Below, piece after piece: positions 18,032 to 28,293 of a stretch of DNA of 64,000 nt. This DNA comes from Bacteroidaceae bacterium (GTDB lineage Bacteria; Bacteroidota; Bacteroidia; Bacteroidales; Bacteroidaceae). Under the pieces are notes generated by a model. It worked only from the letters and a program-made list of their open reading frames with translations. It was not told where the DNA came from and searched no databases. The DNA is taken from contig JAFTXN010000010.1 of the NCBI GenBank assembly GCA_017461605.1, forward strand, positions 47,662 through 111,661, given 5' to 3'. Position 1 is the stretch's first letter, and each line of letters begins with the position of its first letter. Made by a program: the position numbers and the translations under genes.

Positions 18032-18052
18032 TGCTTGCGTGGGCAAAGTTAG
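18032..18052 (-). promoter_or_regulatory. Promoter-like element without an obvious gene
   Basis: The minus strand carries the same 20 bases as the thi promoter at 2653-2672 (TAACTTTGCCCACGCAAGCA), plus one preceding C. An upstream TTG lies at a fitting distance. It points into the 17750-18030 stretch, where no gene is supported; the product could be a long nlpC leader or a small RNA. Confidence 0.45.
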
Positions 18053-18190
18053 ATACAAACTTGAAATAAGCAAGCATACCGGCCTCGTTTTTTAACAATC
18101 GTTTCCACATCCTCCGTATCGGAGCACAATGTATCAACAAGCCCCGCCGTTTCTCCTCGCAACACCCTCTGACACCACCGATGCGGAGCA

Positions 18191-18258
18191 CAAAAATCTG
18201 CAAGGCGTTTAGAAAATTCTGCAGTGCTTGCAGAATTTTCTAAACGCCTTGCAAAAAT
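18191..18258. repeat. Dispersed palindromic repeat, copy 3
   Basis: This is the most perfect copy: CTGCAAGGCGTTTAGAAAAT on one arm and ATTTTCTAAACGCCTTGCA on the other, with TGCAGTGCTTGCA in the centre. It lies about 50 nt downstream of asd on the minus strand and could end its transcript. Confidence 0.85.
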
Positions 18259-18309
18259 ATGTGGTTCAGCAGGAAGATGAACTCCCTTCCAACCATGGTT
18301 CTCTGAAAC

Positions 18310-19317
18310 CTACTTCACACCTTTCTTGATGAGGTATTCGGCAATCTGCACAGCATTGAGCGCAGCGCCCTTGCGAATCTGATCGCTCACCAACCAGAAT
18401 GTAAGTCCGTTCTCATTGGCCAAATCCTTGCGGATGCGACCCACGTAGACGGGATCCTTACCTGCCAAGAAGAGAGGCATGGGGTATTCTTTTTTCTCGG
18501 GACAGTCCATCAGCACGAGTCCCTCGCCCTGTTCAATGGCCTGCTTTGCTTCCTCCACACTGATGGGACGCTCAGTCTCGATCCACACGCTCTCAGAGTG
18601 AGCACGCAGAGCCGGAACACGCACACACATGGCGCTGACAGCAATGTCGCTGTGCATGATTTTGCGCGTTTCGTTGAACATCTTCATCTCCTCTTTTGTG
18701 TAACCGTTGTCTTGGAACACATCTACCTGCGGGATTACATTGTACGCCAACTGGTAGGCGAACTTTTCGACCGTTACAGGCTCGTTATTGATCAACTGAC
18801 GATACTGTTCGTGCAGTTCGTCCATGGCTGCCTGACCGGCGCCGCTGGCTGCCTGATAGGAGGAGATATGCACGCGACGTATGTGGCTGAGATTCTCGAA
18901 TGCCTGCAGCGCCACTACCATCATAATGGTAGTACAGTTGGGATTGGCGATGATGCCGCGCGGACGCACCAAAGCATCTTCGGCATTGCACTCAGGCACT
19001 ACGAGAGGCACATCTTCGTCCATGCGGAATGCGCTGGAGTTATCGATCATGATGGCTCCGTGCTTGGTGATGGTATCTGCAAATTCCTTGCTGGTACCTG
19101 CGCCTGCCGATGTGAAGGCAAAATCCACGCCCTTGAAGTCGTCGTTGTGCTGCAGTTCTTTTACAGTGATTTCCTTACCACGGAAAACATACTTGCGGCC
19201 GGCGCTGCGAGCCGAACCGAAGAGTAACAATTCGTCGATGGGGAAGTCGCGTTGCTCGAGCACGCGGAGAAATTCTTGTCCTACGGCGCCACTTGCGCCA
19301 ACAATAGCTATTTTCAT
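18310..19317 (-). CDS. asd: Aspartate-semialdehyde dehydrogenase
   Basis: This 335-aa enzyme reduces L-aspartyl phosphate to aspartate semialdehyde with NADPH, feeding lysine/DAP, threonine and methionine synthesis. It begins with the nucleotide-binding [11 protein letters not shown]. Catalytic Cys128 is in NPNCTTIMM and the catalytic His region is [13 protein letters not shown]. Length and motifs match the bacterial family. The minus strand has a TATTTTTG element about 100 nt upstream (19416-19423). Confidence 0.96.
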   Translation of the reverse strand: MKIAIVGASGAVGQEFLRVLEQRDFPIDELLLFGSARSAGRKYVFRGKEITVKELQHNDDFKGVDFAFTSAGAGTSKEFADTITKHGAIMIDNSSAFRMDEDVPLVVPECNAEDALVRPRGIIANPNCTTIMMVVALQAFENLSHIRRVHISSYQAASGAGQAAMDELHEQYRQLINNEPVTVEKFAYQLAYNVIPQVDVFQDNGYTKEEMKMFNETRKIMHSDIAVSAMCVRVPALRAHSESVWIETERPISVEEAKQAIEQGEGLVLMDCPEKKEYPMPLFLAGKDPVYVGRIRKDLANENGLTFWLVSDQIRKGAALNAVQIAEYLIKKGVK

Positions 19318-19415
19318 ATTCTTTTAGTGTTGGTTTTTCAGACTTTGGTGTTTGTGTTTCCGCGTCAAACTCACATTCTCCCTAAAGGGAGCATCGGTTT
19401 CGCACGTAACGGCTG

Positions 19416-19423
19416 CAAAAATA
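19416..19423 (-). promoter_or_regulatory. -7 element of asd
   Basis: TATTTTTG on the minus strand, 99 nt before the asd ATG, matches TAnnTTTG. A -33 motif at correct spacing was not found. Confidence 0.4.
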
Positions 19424-19551
19424 GAACTTTCCATCGTATAACTGCTTATTAGTCCAAAGTTTTTCGTTCCTTTGCAGCTAAAATACGGCATTCTGCTTCC
19501 ACCTTGACATGCAGGATGCACAAAATGCTTGACAAAAGACAGAAAAACGCC

Positions 19552-21621
19552 ATGGCCGACCTGATGACATATTTCCCCATCACCGACCCCACATGGATAT
19601 TCTTTGTGGTGCTGGGAGTCATTCTGTTCGCCCCCATGCTGCTTGAGCGTTTACGCATCCCCTCTATTGTGGGCATGATCTTGGCAGGCATCATCATCGG
19701 ACCGCACGGCTTGCACCTACTGGAACGCGACGACAGTTTTGAACTCTTCGGCAAGGTGGGTCTATATTATATAATGTTTCTCGCAAGCTTGGAGATGAAT
19801 CTTCAGGACGTGCAGAAGATAAAAGGGCGCGCCGGCACGCTGGGTCTACTGAGCTTTGCCATTCCCATTACCATCGGTGTAGCGGCCAACCACGGCATTC
19901 TGGGTTATGGCATCACGGCTTCGGTACTGATGGCTGCCATGTATGCATCACACACACTCATCTCCTACCCCATCGTGTTGCGCTACGGAATTTCCCGAAG
20001 GCAGAGCGTGAGCATCGCTGTGGGAGGTACCATTGTGGCCGACACGCTCACATTGTTGGTATTGGCGGTCGTGGGCGGCATGTTCAAGGAAGGAGTTACC
20101 GGACTCTATTGGGTGTGGTTGGTCATCAAGGTTATCGCTTTAGGACTCATTATTATATTTATATTCCCGCGCATCGGACGTTGGTTCTTCAGAAGATACG
20201 ATGATGCCGTCGTACAATATATATTTGTAATGGCCTTGGTGTTTCTTGGGGCCGGCTTGATGGAGATTGTAGGTATGGAGGGCATTCTTGGGGCATTCTT
20301 GGTGGGTATCGTGCTCAACAGGCTGATTCCTCCCTCCTCACCGCTGATGAATCACATCGAATTTGTGGGAAATGCCCTCTTCATCCCCTACTTCCTTATC
20401 GGCGTGGGCATGATTATCAACTTGGGGGCGTTCTTCACACATATCGGGGCCGTCATTGTGGCCTTAGTGATGATTGCCGTAGCCTTGTCGAGCAAATGGC
20501 TGGCCGTATTCTGCACGCAGAAAATCTTCAAGCTCAGCAGCACCGAGCGCGAACTGATGTTTGGCCTTACCAACTCACGCGCTGCAGCCACACTGGCCAT
20601 CGTGATGGTGGGCTACCAGATTATTCTGCCCGACGGCTCGCACCTCTTCGATGAGGACGTGATGAACGGCACCATGATGCTCATTCTCGTCACCTGCATT
20701 GTCAGTTCCCTGGCTACGGAGCGAGCCGCTCGCAAGTTGGCCACAGCCGCTCCGGCCACCGACCCGGGAAAGGCGTCCGAGAACAACACGATGCTCATTG
20801 CCTTGTCAAATCCTGAGACCGTGGCGCCGCTGGTCAATGTGGCACTCATGCTGCGGCCGCACAAGAGCAACGAACAATTGGCAGCACTGAACGTGGTGGT
20901 GGAAAACGATTCCACGGCTCGCGAGCAGGGGGTGAAGGAGCTGGAACATGCTTCGAAAATTGCCGCTGCAGCCAACGTACGCTTGCAAACGCACAGCCGA
21001 TGGGCGGTCAACGTGGTCAGCGGACTCTCCCATGCCATGAAAGAAATGGATGCCGCAGACCTGCTTATCGGACTACACCAGAAGACACGCATCTCCGAGA
21101 CTTTCTACGGCAAGTTGAGCACCGACCTTCTCACCGCGGTACGCCGACAAGTGCTCATCTATCGGGCAGTTATCCCCATCAACACCATACGACGCATCCA
21201 CGTACTTGCGCCTCGCAAAGCCGAGTTCGAACCCGGTTTCTCCCGATGGGCAGACCGTATCGCCCAGTTGGCAGCACAGGTGAGTTGTCGTGTGGAAGTG
21301 TACAGTTCACGCCAAACACTCAAAGCCATTGACCTGTATTGGGAAAAGCACAAATACAGCCTCTCGGCCGAATTCCACGAATTCAACGAATGGCACGACA
21401 TGATTTCGCTCGCGCACCGCATGCGCCAGGACGAGATGATCGTATTTATCGCAGCACGCACGGGAATGCTGTCGTTCCACAACTATATGAACAGAATGCC
21501 TGAGCAAATCGAGCGATACTTCTCTGCACGCAACATCATGATTGTGTATCCCGAGCAATACGGTCCGGAATTGGCCAACGCCACCACCCAACGCACCGGT
21601 GTGCCTGTGAAAAGTTGCTGA
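19552..21621 (+). CDS. CPA2-type cation:proton antiporter with C-terminal USP-like region
   Basis: The product (about 689 aa from this start) has roughly 12 hydrophobic segments in residues 1-390 with Na+/H+ exchanger features (FLASLEMNLQDVQ, GAFLVGIVLNRLIPPSSPL, TNSRAAATLAIVMVG). A soluble C-terminal region resembles paired universal stress protein domains (ALSNPETVAPLVNVALML, then HVLAPRKAEFEPGF). Such proteins exchange K+ or Na+ for protons across the inner membrane. The start is uncertain: ATGs at 19516 and 19525 and a TTG at 19504 are in frame; 19552 lies just before the first membrane segment. lolD follows 41 nt later. Confidence 0.85.
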   Translation: MADLMTYFPITDPTWIFFVVLGVILFAPMLLERLRIPSIVGMILAGIIIGPHGLHLLERDDSFELFGKVGLYYIMFLASLEMNLQDVQKIKGRAGTLGLLSFAIPITIGVAANHGILGYGITASVLMAAMYASHTLISYPIVLRYGISRRQSVSIAVGGTIVADTLTLLVLAVVGGMFKEGVTGLYWVWLVIKVIALGLIIIFIFPRIGRWFFRRYDDAVVQYIFVMALVFLGAGLMEIVGMEGILGAFLVGIVLNRLIPPSSPLMNHIEFVGNALFIPYFLIGVGMIINLGAFFTHIGAVIVALVMIAVALSSKWLAVFCTQKIFKLSSTERELMFGLTNSRAAATLAIVMVGYQIILPDGSHLFDEDVMNGTMMLILVTCIVSSLATERAARKLATAAPATDPGKASENNTMLIALSNPETVAPLVNVALMLRPHKSNEQLAALNVVVENDSTAREQGVKELEHASKIAAAANVRLQTHSRWAVNVVSGLSHAMKEMDAADLLIGLHQKTRISETFYGKLSTDLLTAVRRQVLIYRAVIPINTIRRIHVLAPRKAEFEPGFSRWADRIAQLAAQVSCRVEVYSSRQTLKAIDLYWEKHKYSLSAEFHEFNEWHDMISLAHRMRQDEMIVFIAARTGMLSFHNYMNRMPEQIERYFSARNIMIVYPEQYGPELANATTQRTGVPVKSC

Positions 21622-21662
21622 CGCACGCTCTGCATTCGTACATCCGATAAGGAAAAATCAAC

Positions 21663-22361
21663 ATGATAGAATTACAAGGTATCAAAAAGTCGTTCGGTTC
21701 TCTGCAAGTGCTGAAAGACATCACCCTCAGCATTCCGGCGCACCAGGTGGTGAGCATCGTCGGCCCAAGCGGCGCCGGCAAAACCACACTGTTGCAGGTG
21801 ATGGGCACTCTCTACAAGCCCGACGCCGGCCGACTGACTATTCACGGCACGGACGTACTCTCGCTGAACCGCAAGCGCCTGGCCGAATTTCGCAACCGGC
21901 ACATCGGTTTTGTCTTCCAGTTTCACCAACTCCTGCCGGAGTTTACCGCTTTGGAGAACGTGATGATTCCGGGACTTATCGCCAAGTCGGGCACACGCGC
22001 CACCAAGGAGCGCGCTTCCGAACTGCTTCGCTTCATGGGACTGGCCGACCGCATGAGTCACAAACCGGCAGCCCTGAGCGGCGGAGAGAAGCAGCGGGTA
22101 GCCGTTGCGCGAGCCTTAATGAACCAGCCCGATGTGATATTGGCCGATGAGCCGTCAGGAAGTTTGGACTCGCACAACAAAACCGAGCTGCACCAACTCT
22201 TCTTTGACCTGCGCCGCGAGTTCGGACAGACATTCGTCATCGTGACACACGACGAAGAGCTGTCGCGCATCACCGATCGCACCATCCGCATTGTGGACGG
22301 CATTGTGGAAAATCCCATCATCGACACCGAACAAGCCTCTCCCACTGCAGAAAATCTCTAA
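21663..22361 (+). CDS. lolD: LolD-type ABC transporter ATP-binding protein
   Basis: This 232-aa ATPase has Walker [11 protein letters not shown] (about residues 33-42), Q-loop [18 protein letters not shown], signature [15 protein letters not shown] and Walker [13 protein letters not shown]. The [14 protein letters not shown] pattern is typical of the LolD/MacB subfamily. In the Lol system it drives release of lipoproteins from the inner membrane together with LolC/E. The matching permease is not adjacent, so the assignment rests on sequence alone. It is 25 nt from the next gene, so likely in one operon with it and the antiporter. Confidence 0.85.
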   Translation: MIELQGIKKSFGSLQVLKDITLSIPAHQVVSIVGPSGAGKTTLLQVMGTLYKPDAGRLTIHGTDVLSLNRKRLAEFRNRHIGFVFQFHQLLPEFTALENVMIPGLIAKSGTRATKERASELLRFMGLADRMSHKPAALSGGEKQRVAVARALMNQPDVILADEPSGSLDSHNKTELHQLFFDLRREFGQTFVIVTHDEELSRITDRTIRIVDGIVENPIIDTEQASPTAENL

Positions 22362-22386
22362 CCCTGAACCCATAACACCCCACCAC

Positions 22387-23253
22387 ATGATAAAACTCGG
22401 CGATTGGAACGAACTGCGTATCAAGCGCTTCACCGAACACGGCGCACAACTCGACGGCGGTTCGGTGGGCAAGATACTGATGCCGGCACGCTATGTGCAG
22501 CGACACATGCGCATCGGGCAGACGGTAACAGTGTTTGTTTATCTCGACCAAAGCGACCGCTTGGTAGCTACCACCGAGACCCCATTGGCCCGGGTGGGCG
22601 ATTTCGCTTTTCTGGAAGTAGCCTGGATCAACGAGTACGGCGCTTTCTTGAATTGGGGATTGATGAAAGACCTCTTCGTGCCCTTCCGCGAACAGAAGAT
22701 GCGCATGGAGCAAGGGCGCAGTTACCTTGTATATATTTACATCGACGAGGAGACGCATCGCATCGTGGCTTCCGCCAAAGTGGAACGCTACCTGCAGGAA
22801 CCGGCCCGCAAGGACTATTATCGCGGCCGCAGTGTGGAAGTGCTGCTTTGGCACAAAACACCGCTCGGATTCAAGGTTATCGTTGACAATGCCTATGCCG
22901 GACTTATCTACGACAATCAGATATACACCGAACTACGTAGCGGCGAACGCCACACCGGACAGGTGATTACCCTGCGCGAAGACGGCCGCTTGGACATCGC
23001 CTTGGGACGCATCGGCAAGGGACGTTTCCGCGACTTCGCCGAACAGCTGCGCGACGAACTGGCCGAAGCGCCCGACGGCAAGCTGCCCTTCAACGACCAC
23101 AGCAGTGCCGAAGATATCGCAGCACGCTTTGGCGTCAGCAAGAAAACATTCAAGCAGGCTGTAGGCACACTTTATCGCAATCGCGAAATCACGATAGAAG
23201 AGGACGGAATCGTTCTAACCTCGAAAAAAAGCGAAGAAAAAGGTCCAAAGTAG
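22387..23253 (+). CDS. CvfB-like S1-domain RNA-binding protein
   Basis: The 288-aa protein carries several S1-like OB folds and a C-terminal winged helix, the CvfB/YitL architecture. S1-type stretches are VGDFAFLEVAWINEYGAF, NWGLMKDLFVPF and GFKVIVDNAYAGLIYDNQIY. The winged helix includes IAARFGVSKKTFKQAVGTLY. CvfB affects virulence-factor expression in Staphylococcus; its role in Bacteroidetes is not defined. I chose the ATG at 22387 (MIKLGDWNEL) because an in-frame extension overlaps lolD and lacks similarity. Confidence 0.88.
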   Translation: MIKLGDWNELRIKRFTEHGAQLDGGSVGKILMPARYVQRHMRIGQTVTVFVYLDQSDRLVATTETPLARVGDFAFLEVAWINEYGAFLNWGLMKDLFVPFREQKMRMEQGRSYLVYIYIDEETHRIVASAKVERYLQEPARKDYYRGRSVEVLLWHKTPLGFKVIVDNAYAGLIYDNQIYTELRSGERHTGQVITLREDGRLDIALGRIGKGRFRDFAEQLRDELAEAPDGKLPFNDHSSAEDIAARFGVSKKTFKQAVGTLYRNREITIEEDGIVLTSKKSEEKGPK

Positions 23254-23600
23254 TCCAGAAAACGACCTGAAATGCATTTTTTATACTTCAAAAGTGCATT
23301 TTTTCGCCGATTTGTTTGGAGGAGAACTTCAGAGCCCCTATATTTGCAATCGTAAAACGAAACGAAATAGTTTTTTCATCTCTATATAAGTTCTGTGAGG
23401 GAATGCTCCGTCGTGAGACGAGGTATTCCCATTTTTTTGCTCCCACCTCCGCACCCTCGCTCCCCGACGCCGACTTTCAGGCACCCATGGCATGAATGCG
23501 TACGCACTTCCGCCATCCGCCTCGGCGAACCGACGCTTCTCACAGCGCCGGGTGCAGCACGCCCACATCCAGCGTGCACATCCCCAACCGCCGGCGAAGC

Positions 23601-23668
23601 AATTCTGCAAGGCGTTTAGAAAATTCTGCAGTGCTTGCGGAATTTTCTGCAGTGCTTGCAGATTTTCA
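23601..23668. repeat. Dispersed palindromic repeat, copy 4
   Basis: CTGCAAGGCGTTTAGAAAAT is followed by TGCAGTGCTTGCGGAATTTT and TGCAGTGCTTGCAG. It lies 348 nt after the CvfB-like gene and 320 nt before mraZ. Confidence 0.85.
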
Positions 23669-23937
23669 CCCGTCGCAAGGGCGCACTCATCCCACCCTTT
23701 TATCCATCCTGGAGAAACCCCTCCGGCCTTGCTCCGTTCCAACTGCAATTCTCCAAAACTTTTCTGCAATCCGGCACCATGTTTTCACAAAGTCATGGTG
23801 CCGTTTTGCAACATCGAGTGTCGTTTTTTCAAAAACAGCCCCACTTTTAACATTTCACACAACACATTGATTATAAACGTACTGCAATAACAGAAAAACA
23901 AAAAAACATTTTAAGATGAAAAAATATGTTTGCGAGG

Positions 23938-23970
23938 TGGGGAAAAGTGGGGAGAAAATTCTTACCTTTG
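23938..23970 (+). promoter_or_regulatory. mraZ promoter with MraZ-box-like direct repeats
   Basis: Two TGGGG repeats (23938-23942 and 23948-23952) are spaced by 5 nt, the pattern reported for MraZ binding (TGGGN repeats 5 nt apart). TACCTTTG (23963-23970) is a clear Bacteroidetes -7 element. The repeats cover the -33 region, so MraZ binding here would be expected to repress its own operon. Confidence 0.6.
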
Positions 23971-23988
23971 AAAACTAATTTTCCATTC

Positions 23989-24435
23989 ATGCGCTTCACA
24001 GGTACGACATACGCCCGATTAGACGCAAAAAACCGCGTTTTTCTCCCTTCTGCCCACCGTAAGGTTTTGGCAGAAACGGGAGCGCAGAGTTTTGTGCTGA
24101 AGCGCGATGTTTTTCAACCGTGCCTGGTGCTCTATCCCTACGATGTGTGGGAACAGGAAGTGGGAGTGCTGAAATCGCGGTTGAACCTTTGGACTCCGAC
24201 CGATGCCATGCTGTTTCGTCAGTTTATGAGCGACGTCGAAGTGTTCGAACTCGACAGCAACGGGCGCTTCATCCTGCCCAAACGCTATCAGGAGTACATG
24301 TCTGTGCATCAGGAGGTGGCTTTTGTCGGTTTGGACGACCGTCTGGAAGTATGGAGCAAGGAACGCCTTGATACCCCCTTCATGTCTGCCGAGGAATTTG
24401 CCTCCGCTCTGCAAAGCAAAATGAGTTCGCTATGA
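23989..24435 (+). CDS. mraZ: Division/cell wall cluster regulator MraZ
   Basis: The 148-aa protein contains two SpoVT/AbrB-like repeats with the signature DxKxR-type loops: LDAKNRVFLP near residue 11 and LDSNGRFILP near residue 95. MraZ binds repeats upstream of its own gene and represses the dcw operon; such repeats are visible at 23938-23952. I chose the ATG at 23989 (MRFTGTTYARLD) because the -7 element lies only 19 nt upstream. It overlaps rsmH by four nt. Confidence 0.93.
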   Translation: MRFTGTTYARLDAKNRVFLPSAHRKVLAETGAQSFVLKRDVFQPCLVLYPYDVWEQEVGVLKSRLNLWTPTDAMLFRQFMSDVEVFELDSNGRFILPKRYQEYMSVHQEVAFVGLDDRLEVWSKERLDTPFMSAEEFASALQSKMSSL

Positions 24436-25352
24436 TAACGAAAGCCCCCACTTATCACGTTCCCGTGCTGCTCACCGAGAGTGTCGACGGGCTGGTGTCG
24501 CGTCCCGACGGCGTCTATGTGGACGTAACGTTTGGCGGCGGCGGCCACAGTCGCGAAATACTGCGTCGCCTCACTTCCGAAGGCCGTCTGTACAGCTTCG
24601 ACCAGGATGCCGATGCCGAGCAAAACATCCCGGAAGGCGACGAGCGCTTCACCTTTGTGCGTAGCAACTTTCGCTATCTCACCAACTGGTTGCGCTATTA
24701 CGGCGTATCTACCGTGGATGGCGTCATGGCCGACCTAGGAGTCTCGAGTCACCATTTCGACGCCGAAGAGCGTGGTTTCTCATTTCGCTACGATGCCCGT
24801 CTGGACATGCGCATGAACGGACGTGGTGGCACCACGGCGGCCGACATCGTCAACACCTATAGTGAAGAAAACCTGGCCCGTATCCTTTACCTCTACGGTG
24901 AACTCAAAAACAGCCGAAAACTGGCGGCAGCCATCGTAAAGGGAAGGAACGAAAATCCCGTTGAAACCGTGGAAAACCTGCTCGCGCTACTGCGTCCCTA
25001 TCTGCCACGCGAGCGCGAGAAAAAGGAGGCCGCACGCGTCTTCCAGGCTCTCCGCATCGAGGTAAACCACGAGATGGATGCCTTGGCCGAAATGCTGCAA
25101 GCTGCCCTGCAATCGCTGCGCCCCGGAGGCCGGTTGGTGGTGCTTACCTATCACTCACTGGAAGACCGAATGGTCAAGAACTTCATGCGCTCAGGCAACA
25201 TCGAAGGCAAAGTGGAAGAGGACTTTTTCGGCAATCGCCTATCCCCCATCCGTCCGGTCAGCAACAAGGTGATCGTGCCCGACCGCGAGGAACAAGAGAG
25301 CAATCCGCGCAGCCGAAGCGCCAAACTGCGCATCGCAGAGCGCATCAAGTAG
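24432..25352 (+). CDS. rsmH: 16S rRNA m4C1402 methyltransferase RsmH
   Basis: This 306-aa SAM-dependent enzyme methylates N4 of C1402 in 16S rRNA. Visible motifs are HVPVLLTESV at the N-terminus, the SAM-binding YVDVTFGGGGHSREIL (about residue 28), MADLGVSSHHFD, and the C-terminal TYHSLEDRMVKNFM. Length matches the family. The start codon overlaps the stop of mraZ (ATGA), indicating coupled translation, and the gene order is the standard one for the division/cell wall cluster. Confidence 0.96.
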   Translation: MITKAPTYHVPVLLTESVDGLVSRPDGVYVDVTFGGGGHSREILRRLTSEGRLYSFDQDADAEQNIPEGDERFTFVRSNFRYLTNWLRYYGVSTVDGVMADLGVSSHHFDAEERGFSFRYDARLDMRMNGRGGTTAADIVNTYSEENLARILYLYGELKNSRKLAAAIVKGRNENPVETVENLLALLRPYLPREREKKEAARVFQALRIEVNHEMDALAEMLQAALQSLRPGGRLVVLTYHSLEDRMVKNFMRSGNIEGKVEEDFFGNRLSPIRPVSNKVIVPDREEQESNPRSRSAKLRIAERIK

Positions 25353-25418
25353 GCCACAGACACCAAGGCGCAATTTCAAGAAAGAACAAGACATTTATAC
25401 TGATAAGGAGATTCTACG

Positions 25419-25925
25419 ATGAAATCGGACAAAATGGAACATATCAAGGATGAAGACATGGCGGTCGACCCCGAGTTGACCGTCGACGAAAGCATGAGCG
25501 AAAATGCAGAGCCTACTCCAGAGAAAAGCGACAGCCCGAAGGAGAAAGCCGGAAGTACACGCGAAACCATCAAAGCTCTGAAGGATTTTGCAGCCGAAGA
25601 GGACGAAGAACCCATCAACATCACGTGGCGTTCGGTGTTGGGAGGTGAAATTCTGACCAGCGGATGGTTGCGCAAGCAGTTTTGGCTGATTGTACTCATC
25701 GCGGTATGTACCATTGTCTATATCAGCAACCGATATGCATGCCAGCAGGAAATGATTACGAGCGGCGACCTTGTGGATACGCTTCTCGACCGCAAATACA
25801 AAGCCCTCACCTGCTCGAGCGAGCTGCTTGAGCAGACCTTGCGCAGCAATGTCGAGGAGGGACTTTCAGACTCCACCATCCAGACTTCAACCACCCCACA
25901 CTATAGCATAAAAGCACACGAATGA
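25419..25925 (+). CDS. FtsL-like division protein
   Basis: The 168-aa protein has an acidic N-terminal cytoplasmic region (residues ~1-85), one transmembrane helix (FWLIVLIAVCTIVYI) and a short periplasmic part with heptad-like spacing. This fits the Bacteroidetes FtsL_2 family, which sits between rsmH and the PBP. FtsL in other bacteria bridges FtsB/FtsQ and FtsWI. Assignment is mainly by position and topology since FtsL sequences diverge strongly. It overlaps the PBP gene by four nt. Confidence 0.8.
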   Translation: MKSDKMEHIKDEDMAVDPELTVDESMSENAEPTPEKSDSPKEKAGSTRETIKALKDFAAEEDEEPINITWRSVLGGEILTSGWLRKQFWLIVLIAVCTIVYISNRYACQQEMITSGDLVDTLLDRKYKALTCSSELLEQTLRSNVEEGLSDSTIQTSTTPHYSIKAHE

Positions 25926-28285
25926 ATTTTCCGAGCAAACAAGTCATGACCCGCTATGTAGTCGTAGCCATCGCGCTGGGACTGCTGGCCGTATGGATTC
26001 TGGGAAAGGCCACCTACATCATCGTGAAGGAACACGACTTCTGGATGGAGGTGCGCCGGCTCAACTATAACAAGCAAGACCATGAGCTTCCGGCCACACG
26101 CGGAAACATTCTGGCTGCCAACGGCGAGCTGTTGGCAGGAACGTTGCCGCAATACAGAATGTACATGGACTTCATGTCGTGGGAGAAGGATAAGGAGGAC
26201 AGCATCAAGGACCAATTCCGACGCGACAGTCTGTTGCACGCCAAAATGGACAGCATCTGTCAGGGTATGGCCAAAATCTTTCCGGATGTCGATCCGACCA
26301 AACTGCGGGCACACCTGCTGAAAGGACGCGACAAGAAGAGCCACTATTGGCCCATCTATCCGCGACGTGTTACCTACCTGCAATACCTCGAAACAAAGAA
26401 ACTCCCGCTTTTCAACCTACCCCGGTATAAGAGCGGTTTCAACGCTACGAAATACGAACTTCGCAAAAAGCCCTACGGACGATTGGCCAACCGAACCATC
26501 GGCGACCTGTATGCCGAGGACAACAAGGCACGAAGCGGTCTGGAGCTCAGTTTCGACTCAGTGCTGCGCGGAAAGCCCGGTCGCTATCGTTGGAAGAAAG
26601 TCAGAAACCGCAATGTGAAGCAGATCGAAGAACCGGCAGTGGCCGGTCTTGACATCCAGACCACACTGGACGTAAGCATGCAAGACGTCTGCGAGAAAGC
26701 CTTGGCCGATCGCATGCGCGAACTCGGCTCCACCTATTCCGGCGTGTGCATCCTCATGGAAGTGGCCACCGGTGACATCAAGGCCATCACCAGCCTGTCA
26801 GAAACAGCCAATGGCGATTTCATCGAACAAACCACTGCCGCCGTGAGCAACCTCTATGAGCCGGGGTCCGTATTCAAACCCATGTCGTTCATGGTGGCCA
26901 TGAACGATGGTCATCTCTCCATGACCGACGGTGTAAATGTGGGCTGTGGCGTGGTGGAACTGCACGGCCGAAACATGAAAGACCACAACTGGCGTAAGGG
27001 TGGCTACAACCAATTCCTGGATGTGTCGGGCATTCTGCAACGCTCTTCCAATGTGGGTGTCAGCGTGCTGATAGACCGTTTCTATCACAACGATCCGCAA
27101 CGCTTCGTCGATGGACTGCACCGCCTCGGCATAGCCGACGACCTGCAAGTACCCATCCCCGGTTACACCAAAGCACGCATCAAGAATCCAAGCGACACCT
27201 CCAGGTATTGGGCCAAGACCGACCTGCCCTGGATGAGCATCGGATATGTGACGCAGCTGCCACCCATTGCCACCGTCAGCTTCTACAATGGCGTGGCCAA
27301 TGGCGGTAAAATGATGCGCCCCCGACTGGTGAAAGCCGTGCTACGCAACGGCGAGGTGGTGCGCGAATATCCTGTCAGTGTGGTACGCGAGCAAATGTGT
27401 AGCCCCGAAGTTGCCAAAAACATACAGCAATGTCTCTATGACGTGGTCAATGCCAAGACCGGTACAGGCAAGGCTGCCGGATCGCGTCTGTTCCATGTTG
27501 CCGGCAAAACCGGCACAGCGCAGATTTGGACCAAAGCCGGCCAAACGTCAAAATACCTCGTTTCGTTCGCCGGCTACTTCCCTGCGGAAAAGCCTCTCTA
27601 CTCCTGCATTGTCTGCCTGGAGCGTAGCGGTATGATCTCGGGTGGCGGCGACTGCGGACCGGTGTTCAAGCGCGTGGCCGAGACCGTAATGGCACTCCAC
27701 ACTCGCAACGACTTCTCACAAGCTCGCGACACAACGAACGTACATACTCCGTTGGTGGTTCCCGGCAATATCACCGCCGCCGCTCAAGTGCTTTCGGCAC
27801 TGGGCTTACACTACGACGACGCCACCGGCTACGGAGCAACCGGCATCACATGGGGCAACGTAGAGACCTCCCCCTCAGCGCTGATACTGAAACCGGAGAA
27901 CTACGACCAAGGCACCGTGCCCGACATGACCGGTTATGGCTTGCGCGATGCTCTGTTCCGCTTGGAGAAATTAGGACTCCGCGTCAAGGTGAGAGGAGTC
28001 GGACAGGTAAGTGCACAGAGTCTGGCTCCCGGACATCGTTTCACCAAGGGCGAAGAAATTGTACTCACACTGAAGAAGAGCAAAACGAAGTTTTTGGGAT
28101 TGCCTATGCCTCCTACCCCACCACCGGCTGCTCAGCCCGAACCCCCTCAGAGCGACAGCGCATCCACACAGACACCGGCCGGCAATCCGCCGAGCAACGG
28201 CAACACGCCAAACGACAGCAGCGCTGCCGGAAGCTTGGCGTGGGCACTGCTTCCTGAACAGAAGAACAGAATAAGAACCCTATAA
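25922..28285 (+). CDS. ftsI: Class B penicillin-binding protein with PASTA domain (FtsI/PBP3-like)
   Basis: The 787-aa bitopic protein has an N-terminal membrane anchor, a dimerisation domain ([18 protein letters not shown]) and a transpeptidase domain with the active-site Ser in EPGSVFKP (about residue 315), SSN in RSSNVGVS and KTG in [10 protein letters not shown] single PASTA domain ([20 protein letters not shown]) follows at ~660-720. The last ~70 residues are a Pro/Ser/Asn-rich tail without a known fold. It crosslinks septal peptidoglycan and works with FtsW, encoded downstream. Confidence 0.93.
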   Translation: MNFPSKQVMTRYVVVAIALGLLAVWILGKATYIIVKEHDFWMEVRRLNYNKQDHELPATRGNILAANGELLAGTLPQYRMYMDFMSWEKDKEDSIKDQFRRDSLLHAKMDSICQGMAKIFPDVDPTKLRAHLLKGRDKKSHYWPIYPRRVTYLQYLETKKLPLFNLPRYKSGFNATKYELRKKPYGRLANRTIGDLYAEDNKARSGLELSFDSVLRGKPGRYRWKKVRNRNVKQIEEPAVAGLDIQTTLDVSMQDVCEKALADRMRELGSTYSGVCILMEVATGDIKAITSLSETANGDFIEQTTAAVSNLYEPGSVFKPMSFMVAMNDGHLSMTDGVNVGCGVVELHGRNMKDHNWRKGGYNQFLDVSGILQRSSNVGVSVLIDRFYHNDPQRFVDGLHRLGIADDLQVPIPGYTKARIKNPSDTSRYWAKTDLPWMSIGYVTQLPPIATVSFYNGVANGGKMMRPRLVKAVLRNGEVVREYPVSVVREQMCSPEVAKNIQQCLYDVVNAKTGTGKAAGSRLFHVAGKTGTAQIWTKAGQTSKYLVSFAGYFPAEKPLYSCIVCLERSGMISGGGDCGPVFKRVAETVMALHTRNDFSQARDTTNVHTPLVVPGNITAAAQVLSALGLHYDDATGYGATGITWGNVETSPSALILKPENYDQGTVPDMTGYGLRDALFRLEKLGLRVKVRGVGQVSAQSLAPGHRFTKGEEIVLTLKKSKTKFLGLPMPPTPPPAAQPEPPQSDSASTQTPAGNPPSNGNTPNDSSAAGSLAWALLPEQKNRIRTL

Positions 28286-28293
28286 AAAATCCT

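Larger units (their letters stand above)
23254..23988. other. Intergenic region before the division cluster
   Basis: No gene is supported in these 735 bp; the several overlapping open frames have no family look or codon pattern. It contains two close copies of a TGCATTTTTT motif near 23271-23304, a copy of the dispersed palindrome (23601-23668), and the mraZ promoter region at the right end. Confidence 0.6.

Noticed and set aside
17898-18203. A 101-aa minus-strand frame
   Set aside because: It runs through the palindromic repeat and a promoter-like element, and the protein has no recognisable features.
23492-23890. Open frames of 71-132 codons in the region before mraZ
   Set aside because: They overlap each other and the palindromic repeat, and show no signal peptide, motif or start context.
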